64,000 bases of DNA, from the NCBI RefSeq assembly GCF_042676145.1, contig NZ_JBHTJW010000002.1, positions 434,001-498,000 on the forward strand, written 5' to 3'. A program made the translations under genes and the position numbers. The notes under the pieces are model-generated. The model saw only the letters and a program-made list of their open reading frames with translations, was not told the DNA's origin and did no database searches. This DNA comes from Methylophilus glucosoxydans. GTDB lineage: Bacteria; Pseudomonadota; Gammaproteobacteria; Burkholderiales; Methylophilaceae. Shown piece after piece: positions 9,307 through 17,161 of the stretch (the stretch's first letter is position 1; each line of letters starts with the position of its first letter).

Positions 9307-10094
9307 AATCGCAATGGCGTTCCTTTTTGCTGGCCGTGGGGTTTTTTACGCGTATCCCGGTGCCAGCACTGCCTGACTTTAAAGAAAGTGATCTGAATCA
9401 GGCGGCCCGCTATTTCCCGTTGGTCGGCCTGTTGGTGGGCTTATTGGCCGCCATGGTCTGGTGGCTGGCGCATGGGCTATTCAACCCGGCATTGGCCGTG
9501 TTGTGCAGCATGGCTGCCACCATCCTTGCCACAGGCGCCTTTCATGAAGATGGCCTGGCGGACAGTGCGGACGGCTTGGGCGGAGGCATGACGCGCGAGC
9601 GCAAGCTGGAGATCATGCATGACTCTCGCCTTGGCAGCTACGGCGCCATTGCGCTGGTGGGCATCTTGCTGTTCAAGTTTGAGGCTTTGTCTGCGCTTGC
9701 GCCCGCTATCTTGCCGTTTGCCCTGATTGCCAGCCATGCCCTGAGCCGACTGGCGGCGGTGTATGTGATGGCGACGGCCAACTATGTGCGCACTGCGGGC
9801 AAGGCCAAACCGCTAGCCACTACGCTGACCCGGCAGGACGTGTTGTGCGCCAGCGTCTTCGGCATGCTGTGCTGGCTGGGCTTCGCCCTGATGCTGGGCA
9901 TCAATCAGTCATTGATGGCTGCCGGATATTTTTTACTGATCACCAGCTTGCCTGTGCTCGTGGTCTGGCAGATGTGGCGGCAAACGATGTTACGACAGAT
10001 TCAAGGCTATACCGGCGATACGCTGGGTGCGACACAGCAACTGACTGAAGTCGCTTTTTATTTGGGCCTGCTGGCCTGGGAGCGCTTGGCATGA
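9303..10094 (+). CDS. cobS: Adenosylcobinamide-GDP ribazoletransferase (cobalamin synthase)
   Basis: Integral membrane enzyme joining adenosylcobinamide-GDP to alpha-ribazole (phosphate), the last assembly step of the nucleotide loop. The 263-residue protein has six to seven hydrophobic segments and the family motif GAFHEDGLADSADGLGGG followed by KLEIMHDSRLGSYGA (about residues 78-120). It starts with GTG, which overlaps the cobT stop (GTGA) and implies translational coupling; cobC overlaps its stop by four bases. Confidence 0.96.
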   Translation: MKSQWRSFLLAVGFFTRIPVPALPDFKESDLNQAARYFPLVGLLVGLLAAMVWWLAHGLFNPALAVLCSMAATILATGAFHEDGLADSADGLGGGMTRERKLEIMHDSRLGSYGAIALVGILLFKFEALSALAPAILPFALIASHALSRLAAVYVMATANYVRTAGKAKPLATTLTRQDVLCASVFGMLCWLGFALMLGINQSLMAAGYFLLITSLPVLVVWQMWRQTMLRQIQGYTGDTLGATQQLTEVAFYLGLLAWERLA

Positions 10095-10672
10095 AATTGA
10101 CCTTGGTGAGACACACCAGTTTACAAATCGCTGAAGGCATCTGTTACGGACAAAGCGATGTCGATGTCTCGGCCAACTTTCATCACGAGTTGGCCAGCGT
10201 GCAGCAAAAGCTGCAAGCCGATGCTTTCCACGCCCTCTATACCAGCCCTTTGCAGCGCTGCCACAAACTCGCACTGGGTCTGGCACACGGCCTGGGGCAT
10301 GCCGGAGACATTCAGGCCGATGTGCGCCTCAAGGAGCTGCACTTTGGCGAATGGGAGATGCAGGCCTGGAACGATATTCCGCGTGAGCGATTTGATGTCT
10401 GGGCCAAAAACTATGCCGAACTTTCGCCGCCACAAGGCGAAACCTTTGCCCAGTTACAGGCGCGCGGTGTGGACTTTTTGCAAGAGATACAAGCCCGCCA
10501 TGCCGGTGAACATGTGCTGGTGGTCACCCACGGCGGCATGATACGCGCGCTGATTGCCCATGTGCTGAATATGCAACTCAAAGGCCTGTTCCGGTTGCAT
10601 ATCGATTACGCCAGTTTGACCCGCATGGAGTTTTTCGGGGAAATTCCCAAAATTACGTTTGTGAATCGTTAG
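10091..10672 (+). CDS. cobC: Alpha-ribazole phosphatase (histidine phosphatase family)
   Basis: A 193-residue histidine-phosphatase-superfamily protein predicted to remove the 5'-phosphate from alpha-ribazole phosphate or cobalamin phosphate. Motifs are LVRHTS (phospho-acceptor His at the N-terminus; Thr replaces the Gly of the usual RHG), YTSPLQRC, ELHFGEWE and VVTHGGMIR. The B12 role rests on its place as last gene of cobT-cobS-cobC with four-base overlaps; by sequence alone it could be a general phosphoglycerate-mutase-like phosphatase. Confidence 0.9.
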   Translation: MKLTLVRHTSLQIAEGICYGQSDVDVSANFHHELASVQQKLQADAFHALYTSPLQRCHKLALGLAHGLGHAGDIQADVRLKELHFGEWEMQAWNDIPRERFDVWAKNYAELSPPQGETFAQLQARGVDFLQEIQARHAGEHVLVVTHGGMIRALIAHVLNMQLKGLFRLHIDYASLTRMEFFGEIPKITFVNR

Positions 10673-10883
10673 TATCAGGCTTGCATCATCTGCATGCACG
10701 CTCTCCATGTGGGTCACCACGCATGCGTCTCTAAAAACCAGTCTGTTCTGCCATTGGCAGGAGGGGAATTCCGCTTCGTCGCTGTCTGACCAAGCGTGGG
10801 CTAGCGTACAGTCTGGGCTTAAAAAGGCTGCGACACTCTAAGGCCCTAAACGCAAACACTTGGTACAAGTGGAATGGAGAACA

Positions 10884-11129
10884 ATGAATACAGTCAAAGC
10901 AAGTGACATCAAGCCGGATATGTCGGTGGTCTGTTCGCAAAACAATGAGTTTGCCAAGGTCGACCATATGGAAGGTGAGCAAACGATTAAATTAATGAAG
11001 GATAAAAGCGGCCAGCACCACTTTATCCCGCTGAGCTGGGTCGTTTCAACAGAAAACAATCAGATTCAGGTAGATCGCTCTGGCGAGCAAGCCATGAAGG
11101 ATTGGAAAAGCTCGGCATCGGCCAACTAA
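10884..11129 (+). CDS. DUF2171 domain protein
   Basis: A small soluble protein (81 residues) of the DUF2171 type: VKASDIKPDMSVVCSQN, a central KVDHMEG stretch, then HHFIPLSWV. Function unknown; members often occur among stress-response genes. ATG 10884 is preferred over an upstream GTG frame because GGAGA lies four bases before it. The 211 bases after cobC contain no other gene that I can support, so this gene likely has its own promoter there. Confidence 0.75.
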   Translation: MNTVKASDIKPDMSVVCSQNNEFAKVDHMEGEQTIKLMKDKSGQHHFIPLSWVVSTENNQIQVDRSGEQAMKDWKSSASAN

Positions 11130-11164
11130 AGGATAGTAACGCTTCGTCTTGCATCTCTTGTTGG

Positions 11165-11189
11165 CATCCGCCGCGGGGGATGTTTTTTT
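11165..11189 (+). terminator. Probable terminator after DUF2171 gene
   Basis: CATCC/GGATG stem with a short GC-rich interior (CCGCGG) followed by seven T residues. Confidence 0.7.
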
Positions 11190-11234
11190 GTGTGGGGCGA
11201 CAGCGTCCGAGGACGCTGCGGCATGCGTAGCCGC

Positions 11235-11459
11235 TTATTTTTTGTCTTTGCCAATCTGGTTGCCAATGATGCCGCTAACGGCTGCCCCACCCACCGTACC
11301 CAGTGCACCTCCCCCTGTCAGCACTGCACCTGCCACACCGCCCACGCCAGCGCCAATCGCTGTACTTTTATCTCGTGTGGCCATGCCACTGCATCCTGTC
11401 AGCAATATAAACAATATGGCAGCCAGCAGCTTGTTGCTTTTGTGATTCATCGTATTCAT
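11235..11459 (-). CDS. Glycine-zipper lipoprotein (OsmB-like)
   Basis: A 74-residue lipoprotein. The N-terminal signal ends in the lipobox LLTGC (Cys about residue 23), and a glycine/alanine-rich zipper follows (AIGAGVGGVAGAVL, ALGTVGGAAVSGIIG), ending in a lysine tail. Such proteins sit in the outer membrane and are often osmotic- or stress-induced; the exact job is unknown. It is alone on the minus strand among small envelope-type genes. Confidence 0.75.
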   Translation of the reverse strand: MNTMNHKSNKLLAAILFILLTGCSGMATRDKSTAIGAGVGGVAGAVLTGGGALGTVGGAAVSGIIGNQIGKDKK

Positions 11460-11720
11460 GTTGAGACTTCTTGAGTCAGGGTTGAGTAAGCGTAGACAAA
11501 GAGCTTATCTCCGCATCTACACCCAGTCTGTGCGCTAGCTGTAGATGCAGTGGCTGACCATGATTCCGGTGGCTGCCCGCTAAGCGCGCTAACGCACAGA
11601 CCCCGGGTGCATTCATTCCAATAATGGCAGCAATCAACACGCAGCTTGTGTTTTCAGCATGGCCGGGCAGGCGTGATGCAATCGTCACCTGGCTGCAGTT
11701 AACAAATTGAGGAGCAGGGA

Positions 11721-12119
11721 ATGAATCGTTTAGCAATCAGGCATATTTTTATCGCCGGGCTGTGTGGTCTCGCCGTGACCGCCTGCAATGACCCCAAGAA
11801 CGCACAGGATGTGGGTAAGGAGATCGACCAGGCCGTCGAAAGTGCCGAGCAGCGTCTGGGCCAGGCCCAAGACCCACTGGAAAACAAGACGGATGCCGCA
11901 AAGGAAGCGCTCTCTGATACCGCTATTACCACTAAGGTTAAAGCTGCGTTTCTGGCCGAATCCAGTATTGCCAGCATGGATATCGCGGTCAGCACCCTCA
12001 ACGGGGTCGTTACTCTGAATGGGGTGGTCACTTCGCTGGCCAGCCGCGATAAAGCCGTGGAGATTGTGCAAGCGATGCCCGAGGTGAGCAAAATCGATAA
12101 TCAATTGAAGATACAGTAG
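11721..12119 (+). CDS. BON-domain lipoprotein
   Basis: A 132-residue predicted lipoprotein: hydrophobic signal with Cys about residue 21 (LAVTACND), then an acidic, Ala/Gln-rich linker (about 25-60) and one BON domain (about 65-132; DTAITTKVKAAFLAE, VSTLNGVVTLNGVV, KIDNQLKI). OsmY/DolP-type BON proteins bind phospholipid and guard the envelope. A GAGGAG-like site stands just before the ATG at 11721. Confidence 0.85.
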   Translation: MNRLAIRHIFIAGLCGLAVTACNDPKNAQDVGKEIDQAVESAEQRLGQAQDPLENKTDAAKEALSDTAITTKVKAAFLAESSIASMDIAVSTLNGVVTLNGVVTSLASRDKAVEIVQAMPEVSKIDNQLKIQ

Positions 12120-12290
12120 TTTTTTAACAGAGACAAAACTCAGGCGCGGAGATGCGCCGGGTTCATATTGAAGATCACTCGAAACCATACAGCGGCAGAG
12201 TGCACGCTCACGCATGACCAGATTGATGCCTTGCGTGACAACATCACGCACCAATAAGCGCACTTGCTGACGCTGCCTACGGAGAAGACC

Positions 12291-12449
12291 ATGACCATGA
12301 TACAGATTTTGATCCTTGTTTTTATATTGATGCTGATTGGTGCCTTGCCGCGCTGGCCGCATAGCCAGAACTGGGGCTATCTGCCCAGCGGCGGGCTGGG
12401 GGTGATATTGCTGGTGTTGCTCATCTTGCTGTTGACCGGACGGATTTAA
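12291..12449 (+). CDS. DUF3309 family small membrane protein
   Basis: A 52-residue hydrophobic protein with two membrane spans (about residues 3-18 and 31-49) separated by a WPHSQNWGYLPSGGLG loop, which is the DUF3309 signature. Function unknown. ATG 12291 follows GGAGAAG by a few bases; ATG 12297 is an alternative. It lies between the BON lipoprotein and the OmpA-like gene. Confidence 0.8.
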   Translation: MTMIQILILVFILMLIGALPRWPHSQNWGYLPSGGLGVILLVLLILLLTGRI

Positions 12450-12525
12450 TTGACTGACAACATGTCGCTTGGCCAGGCTTGCGCACTGGTTCATGCAACC
12501 CATTTTTACTAACTTAAGGCATCGT

Positions 12526-13680
12526 ATGCATCCTGCTGTCATGAATGTTCCGCTTAAAACTATCGCTGTAGCCACCTTGCTATCCCTGAACATCGGCATG
12601 GTACATGCCGGGCAGATGTATCAGGGCGACTGGTATGTGTTACCGGGTGCCAGCAGCCTGCGCACCGATGACCAGCTGGATGCCAAACAGCATGGCGGCG
12701 GCTTTTTTATCAAGCTGGGCAAGGAGCTCTCGCCTGACTGGGATGTGCAAGGCGGTTTTACTTACAATCGCGTGGCTGAAGATACCGGTATCGCCGGCGT
12801 CGGCGGGCATTACAAACAAATCACCCTGGGTGCTGACGTGTTATATCTGTTCAGCCGTCAGGCGCTACGGCCATTTTTACTGATAGGCGGCGGCGTCGCA
12901 CGTAATAATGTGGATTACAGCAATCTGCCTGGCTTGCATCACGAAATGCGCACCTCCTGGATGGGCAATGCCGGTTTGGGCGCGCAATGGATCATCAGCG
13001 ATCGCTTTGGCGTTCAGGTGGATTGGCGACGGCAATGGTCAAAGTCTGATGCCCATGCACCGGGTACCAGCGTGGATACCTCAGGCACCATTGCTAACGA
13101 TCTGTTCAATATCGGCGGCATGTGGCGTTTTGGCGCACCGTCACCGGCCATCCTAGCTGCAAACGACATGCCGCCACCCAATGCCCCGGTCACACGCCCC
13201 ATGCCACCAGCCACACAAACTGAGCCCAGAACAACTGCGACTCTCCCGGTCGCCGCGTCGCCTCCTGATTGCAAAGCCCAGTTTGAAACAATTACGCTGT
13301 CGGCAGAAAAGCTGTTTGATTTTGATAAAGCCCAGATGCGTGAAGGCGCAAAACCATTGCTGGATGACGTGGTGAGCAAGTTAAACGCGCATCCTGAATT
13401 TGAGCTGGTGATGGTGACCGGCTACAGCGACCGCATCGGCAGGCAACAATACAATCAGCGGCTTTCTGAACAAAGAGCCAATCAGGTCAAAGACTATCTC
13501 GTGCAGGCCGGCGTAGCGTCCGGCCGAATGAAAAGTGTAGGCAAAGGCGAGGCCGATCCCAAAGTCAGCTGTCAGGGCATACATGGAGAGCCACTGATTC
13601 TGTGTTTGCAACCCAATCGGCGCGTGGTCATCGAAGATCAGGCACAGCACCAGTTGCCTGACCGGCCCGGGTGCTCTTAA
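12526..13680 (+). CDS. OmpA family outer-membrane protein
   Basis: A 384-residue OmpA-type protein tying the outer membrane to peptidoglycan. Signal peptide about residues 1-29 (cut near VHAGQ). Residues 30-215 form an eight-strand beta-barrel type domain with alternating strands such as WDVQGGFTYNRVA and FGVQVDWRRQW. A Pro/Thr-rich linker (about 220-250) leads to the OmpA peptidoglycan-binding domain, with FDFDKAQMREGAKP, VTGYSDRIGRQQYNQRLSEQ and PNRRVVIE. Start chosen at ATG 12526, preceded by AAGG; ATG 12541 is possible. Confidence 0.9.
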   Translation: MHPAVMNVPLKTIAVATLLSLNIGMVHAGQMYQGDWYVLPGASSLRTDDQLDAKQHGGGFFIKLGKELSPDWDVQGGFTYNRVAEDTGIAGVGGHYKQITLGADVLYLFSRQALRPFLLIGGGVARNNVDYSNLPGLHHEMRTSWMGNAGLGAQWIISDRFGVQVDWRRQWSKSDAHAPGTSVDTSGTIANDLFNIGGMWRFGAPSPAILAANDMPPPNAPVTRPMPPATQTEPRTTATLPVAASPPDCKAQFETITLSAEKLFDFDKAQMREGAKPLLDDVVSKLNAHPEFELVMVTGYSDRIGRQQYNQRLSEQRANQVKDYLVQAGVASGRMKSVGKGEADPKVSCQGIHGEPLILCLQPNRRVVIEDQAQHQLPDRPGCS

Positions 13681-13803
13681 CGTCGACGCCTACTCTTGGG
13701 TCGCTTGTTAACCCTGAGCGACAGCAGCGTCACGTTGCCAGCATCGCCACCTGGATGTGTCAGGTGCGATTCCCAAGGTCGGTTTTGTAAACCCGTTAAG
13801 ATG
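13681..13803. other. Convergent intergenic region with an imperfect hairpin
   Basis: No gene seen. At 13743-13770 there is a hairpin: CACCTG/CAGGTG with ATCG/CGAT extending it past one C-C mismatch and a seven-base loop. There is no T-run, so it is not a classic terminator, but it lies between two convergent genes and may act as one. Confidence 0.35.
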
Positions 13804-15213
13804 CTAGGCGGTGCTTAATAGCTCAAATACCTTGTCGCCCTCGCAATGCGCCACGTTAAAGCGCAACCACGATGAAGGCTCCTGATACGGTCTGAACAAG
13901 TTGCCAGGGGCCAGCATGACGTTCTGTCTGGTCGCCCGACTGGCGATTTCGGCCGCCTGTCTGCCATGGCCCAGGCTTGCCCAGACGAACATGCCTCCGG
14001 CCGGTTCGGTGTAAAGCGTCAGCCTGCATTGCTCCAGCGCCTGAATGACTTGCCCTCTTTTGACCGCCAGTCGGTTGCGTACTTTCTCCATATGCTTGCG
14101 ATACCTGCCTTCTACCAGGATCTGGTACATCACGCGCTGGTTGATTTCAGAACTGGTCAGCCCTGTCAGGAGCTTGAGGTCTAGCAGCCTGCGCGCCAAT
14201 TCTGCCTGGCAGGCGATAAAGCCCACACGCAGGCTGGCAGAAATGGTTTTGGAGTAACTACTGACATAGATGACGCGGTTGAGCTGGTCCAGGGCGGCGA
14301 GCCTGACCGCCGTTTGCGGGTGAAAGTCACCATAAATATCGTCTTCCACCAGATAAAAACCATATTTTTCTGCCAGCTGTAACAACTGGTGTGCCACCGC
14401 CAGGCTGGTGCTGGTGCCGGTCGGGTTATGCAGCACGGTGTTGGTGAAAAACAGCTTGGGCTTGTGTATGTGCAACAGCTGCTCCAGCTGTGCGATATCG
14501 GGACCATGGAGTCCGCGCGGCACGCCAACAATCTGGGCGCCCATGGATTTGAGCAGGCCAAATAAGGTGTAATAGCCGGGATCATCCACCAGCACCACAT
14601 CGCCCGCTTTGATCATCAGTCTGGCGATCAGGTCTAGCCCATGCGAAGCGCCGTTGGTGATGAGCAGTTGCGAGGCTTCAGCGTGGATACCGATCTCGCC
14701 CAGGATTTTTTGGGCGAGCAACTGCCTGAGCGGTAAATAGCCGCTGACGTCGCCATAACTGGTTAAAAAACCGCCAGACTTTCTGGATAATTCATTCAGG
14801 CTTTTTTGAATGACTTTCTGATCAAGCCAATCCTTGGGTAGCCAGCCGCAGCCCGGCCGGATCGCCTCTGGCACATCCCTGAAAGTATTATGCAACAGCC
14901 ACAATACATCATCTGCCCGCTCCAGATAAGACGTATCTGTTACCGCCGTTTGCAAAGGGGTGACGGGAGCCACATAAAAGCCAGAACCGCGCCGCGACAG
15001 CAGGTAGCCCAGCGCGACCAGGCGGTCGTAAGCATCGACCACGGTAAAGCGGCTGACCCCATGTTGCGCGGCAAAATCACGGATAGACGGCAGGCGCGCA
15101 CCGGTGCGTAGCACCCGCTGTGCGATCTGTTGCTGGATCCCGCTGACAATTTGCTCAACCAGTGGTATCGGTTCAAGCGGGTTAATGGTGATTAGCGGCT
15201 GTGTGACTGGCAT
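13804..15213 (-). CDS. MocR/PdxR-type GntR regulator with aminotransferase-like domain
   Basis: A 469-residue transcription regulator. The N-terminal winged helix (about 10-80; PLVEQIVSGIQQQIAQ, TGARLPSIRDFAAQHGVSR) is GntR-like. Residues 120-465 are a fold-type-I aminotransferase domain with a PLP lysine in SSYSKTISASLRVG, so it probably senses PLP or a related vitamer or amine. It is divergent from a PaiB-like FMN split-barrel protein and a small lipoprotein, the likely targets. The divergent gap carries a 12-13-base direct repeat (15226-15278) that could be its operator. Confidence 0.88.
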   Translation of the reverse strand: MPVTQPLITINPLEPIPLVEQIVSGIQQQIAQRVLRTGARLPSIRDFAAQHGVSRFTVVDAYDRLVALGYLLSRRGSGFYVAPVTPLQTAVTDTSYLERADDVLWLLHNTFRDVPEAIRPGCGWLPKDWLDQKVIQKSLNELSRKSGGFLTSYGDVSGYLPLRQLLAQKILGEIGIHAEASQLLITNGASHGLDLIARLMIKAGDVVLVDDPGYYTLFGLLKSMGAQIVGVPRGLHGPDIAQLEQLLHIHKPKLFFTNTVLHNPTGTSTSLAVAHQLLQLAEKYGFYLVEDDIYGDFHPQTAVRLAALDQLNRVIYVSSYSKTISASLRVGFIACQAELARRLLDLKLLTGLTSSEINQRVMYQILVEGRYRKHMEKVRNRLAVKRGQVIQALEQCRLTLYTEPAGGMFVWASLGHGRQAAEIASRATRQNVMLAPGNLFRPYQEPSSWLRFNVAHCEGDKVFELLSTA

Positions 15214-15225
15214 GGTAGATGGGCC

Positions 15226-15278
15226 TGTACAGTTTTGTAGATTGATGCATAAAGTGTATATGTAGTGTACTGGTTTTG
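15226..15278. promoter_or_regulatory. Direct repeat in the MocR divergent promoter region
   Basis: TGTACAGTTTTG at 15226-15237 recurs as TGTACTGGTTTTG at 15266-15278, offset by 40 bases (about four helical turns). MocR-type regulators commonly bind direct repeats, so this is a candidate operator; binding itself is inferred. Confidence 0.45.
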
Positions 15279-15318
15279 GCGATTACGATCACGCTATCTT
15301 TCATGAAGGAGCGTCATC

Positions 15319-15567
15319 ATGTCTTTGGTTCTGAGCAGTGTGCTGGTGCTGACACTACTGGCTGCATGTGTGATCCCTGCACATCCCTTTCACCAACAAG
15401 CGCTATCCCCCAGCCAGCCGCCGGTATGCCTGCAAAACCTGACTCGCACTCTGGGGTGCGACCCCGGTAACCAAACGCGACAGGCGGCTGTGATGGTCAG
15501 GGGTCAGGTGTTGTGGCTGTCGCCTGTCACCAATCAGGCGCAGGATGAGTCCAATGTATCTCCCTAA
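15319..15567 (+). CDS. Small hypothetical lipoprotein
   Basis: An 82-residue ORF with AAGGAG nine bases before its ATG, a hydrophobic N-terminus and the lipobox LTLLAAC (Cys 17). The mature part is short and has two more Cys residues (PPVCLQ, TLGCDP), which could pair. No family recognised. Its end overlaps the PaiB-like gene, suggesting co-translation. The strong ribosome site and lipobox support it; length and lack of homology keep confidence moderate. Confidence 0.5.
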   Translation: MSLVLSSVLVLTLLAACVIPAHPFHQQALSPSQPPVCLQNLTRTLGCDPGNQTRQAAVMVRGQVLWLSPVTNQAQDESNVSP

Positions 15568-16195
15568 ACATTTTTCTGCACCGAGTGACGAAGCCCTGCT
15601 GGCATTGATCCATCGCTATCCTTTTGCGACATTGATTGCCTCGTTGCCGACCGGACTGGAGGTGAACCACCTTCCGCTGTCTTTACAGGCCGGTCGCTTA
15701 TGCGGGCATTTGGCGCGTGCCAATCCGCTTTGGCAACACTGGCAACAGAATGCGTCAGCGCAAGTCGTGATGGCGGTTTTTCATGGTCCGCATGCGTATG
15801 TTTCGCCCTCCTGGTACCCCAGCAAAACGCAGCGTGGAAAAGGGGTGCCTACCTGGAATTACGTGGTGGTCCACGTGCAAGGTCAATTACGGTTGATTGA
15901 AGAGGCGGATTGGTTGCGCGAGCATTTGCGGGTGCTGACTGCGCAGCATGAGGCCGAGTTTGAACAGCCGTGGCAGCTTGAAGATGCACCGGCTGACGAT
16001 ATTGAGCAGATGATGCAGGTGACCGTGGGCATTTCGATAGAAATCACGCAACTGACTGGCAAATGGAAGGTGAGCCAGAATCAGCCGCTGGAGAATCAGC
16101 AGGGTGTATGGCAGGGCTTGCAGGCAAGTGAGGCGTCGCATGCCAGGGACCTGGCTGCCATTGTGCAGGCGGTGAATGGGTTAAACGGCAAGTGA
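15554..16195 (+). CDS. PaiB-like FMN-binding split-barrel protein
   Basis: A 213-residue protein of the FMN-binding negative transcriptional regulator (PaiB) family. It starts with the family-typical MYLPKHF and carries HLARANPLWQHW, FHGPHAYVSPSWY and TWNYVVVHVQG. The fold is that of pyridoxamine-phosphate-oxidase-like barrels. In Bacillus, PaiB works with a polyamine acetyltransferase; no such partner is adjacent here. ATG 15554 is preferred to ATG 15545 because AGGA sits eight bases before it. Next to a PLP-type MocR regulator, a vitamin B6 or amine link is plausible but inferred. Its end overlaps the convergent cobD by 15 bases. Confidence 0.85.
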   Translation: MYLPKHFSAPSDEALLALIHRYPFATLIASLPTGLEVNHLPLSLQAGRLCGHLARANPLWQHWQQNASAQVVMAVFHGPHAYVSPSWYPSKTQRGKGVPTWNYVVVHVQGQLRLIEEADWLREHLRVLTAQHEAEFEQPWQLEDAPADDIEQMMQVTVGISIEITQLTGKWKVSQNQPLENQQGVWQGLQASEASHARDLAAIVQAVNGLNGK

Positions 16196-17161
16196 TCCCA
16201 GCGCCTGCGCCAACCGCGGCCAGTCGACCTCAGAGGGCAATCCAAACCGCAGCGCTTGTGGCGCAGAAAAATAACGCGTCCACACACCATGTTGGGCCAA
16301 AGACTGGTGAAACTGGTGCGCGCCAGGATGTTGCACATATTGAAATAAATCCGTGCCGCCGTAAGGGGGCAGTCCATATTGCGTAAGCAGTTGCGCTAAG
16401 TTCGCCGATTGCACAGGCAACTGTGCACGCATCTGTTGCTGCCATGACCGATCCGCCAGGGCCAACTCGGCCAGGTATTGGCTGGGGCCGGCAAGGGTCC
16501 AGGGGCCAAGCAGAGCGGCCACTTGCGCCAGGGCCGTAGGCTCCCCCAGTAAAAAGCCGACCCTGAGCCCGGCCAGTCCAAAAAACTTGCCTAGTGAACG
16601 CAACACCCATAACCCTGCCTGACCGCTCTGGCTGGCGAGGCTGTGTTGTGGCGTGCTGTCCATAAACGCTTCATCCACCACCAGCCAGCCGCCCCGCCGC
16701 GCTAATGCGGCATGCCAGGCAAGCAGTGTCTTAGCGGCGTACTTCTGGCCGGTCGGGTTGTTGGGGTTGCAGACCACTAACACCTCGCATTGTTGCAACA
16801 GGACGTCGTCTGGGGACTGTTCAAAAAAGTGCACTTGGTGGCCAGCTTGTTGCCAGGCATGTGCGTGTTCCTGATACATGGTGCGCGGCATGGCGACGTG
16901 GCAAGGCGCGCGCAAACGCGGCAACACTTGCAGGGCCGCTTGTGAGCCCGCACAGGCGAGCACATGCGGTGCGCCGTAATAGGCTTTTGCCATGGCGTGC
17001 AAACTGTATGCCGCAGCAGGCAGCCGATGAAACAAGGCGGCAGGCAGTGCGGCGATCGGGTAATGTTGCGGGTTGATGCCGGTCGAGAGATCCAGCCAGT
17101 CGGCCAGTGGTCTGCCGTATTGCTGCGCCGCTTGCTGCAGGTTGCCGCCGTGCTCAAGCAT
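16181..17161 (-). CDS. cobD: Threonine-phosphate decarboxylase (cobalamin aminopropanol arm)
   Basis: A 326-residue PLP enzyme of the aminotransferase fold (CobD of enterics, CobC of the aerobic nomenclature). It decarboxylates L-threonine phosphate to (R)-1-amino-2-propanol phosphate for the nucleotide-loop linker. Visible motifs are HGGNLQQAAQQYG at the N-terminus, LSTGINP, VCNPNNPTG, VVDEAFMD and the PLP lysine in RSLGKFFGLAGLRVGF. It overlaps the end of cbiB by eight bases, and the pair supplies and attaches the linker. Confusable with histidinol-phosphate aminotransferase, but start motif and context decide. Confidence 0.93.
   Translation of the reverse strand: MLEHGGNLQQAAQQYGRPLADWLDLSTGINPQHYPIAALPAALFHRLPAAAYSLHAMAKAYYGAPHVLACAGSQAALQVLPRLRAPCHVAMPRTMYQEHAHAWQQAGHQVHFFEQSPDDVLLQQCEVLVVCNPNNPTGQKYAAKTLLAWHAALARRGGWLVVDEAFMDSTPQHSLASQSGQAGLWVLRSLGKFFGLAGLRVGFLLGEPTALAQVAALLGPWTLAGPSQYLAELALADRSWQQQMRAQLPVQSANLAQLLTQYGLPPYGGTDLFQYVQHPGAHQFHQSLAQHGVWTRYFSAPQALRFGLPSEVDWPRLAQALGSLAV

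Noticed and set aside
11730..12599. A 289-codon minus-strand open frame
   Set aside because: It lies opposite the BON lipoprotein and DUF3309 genes, shows no recognisable family or signal, and its composition is that of an antisense shadow.
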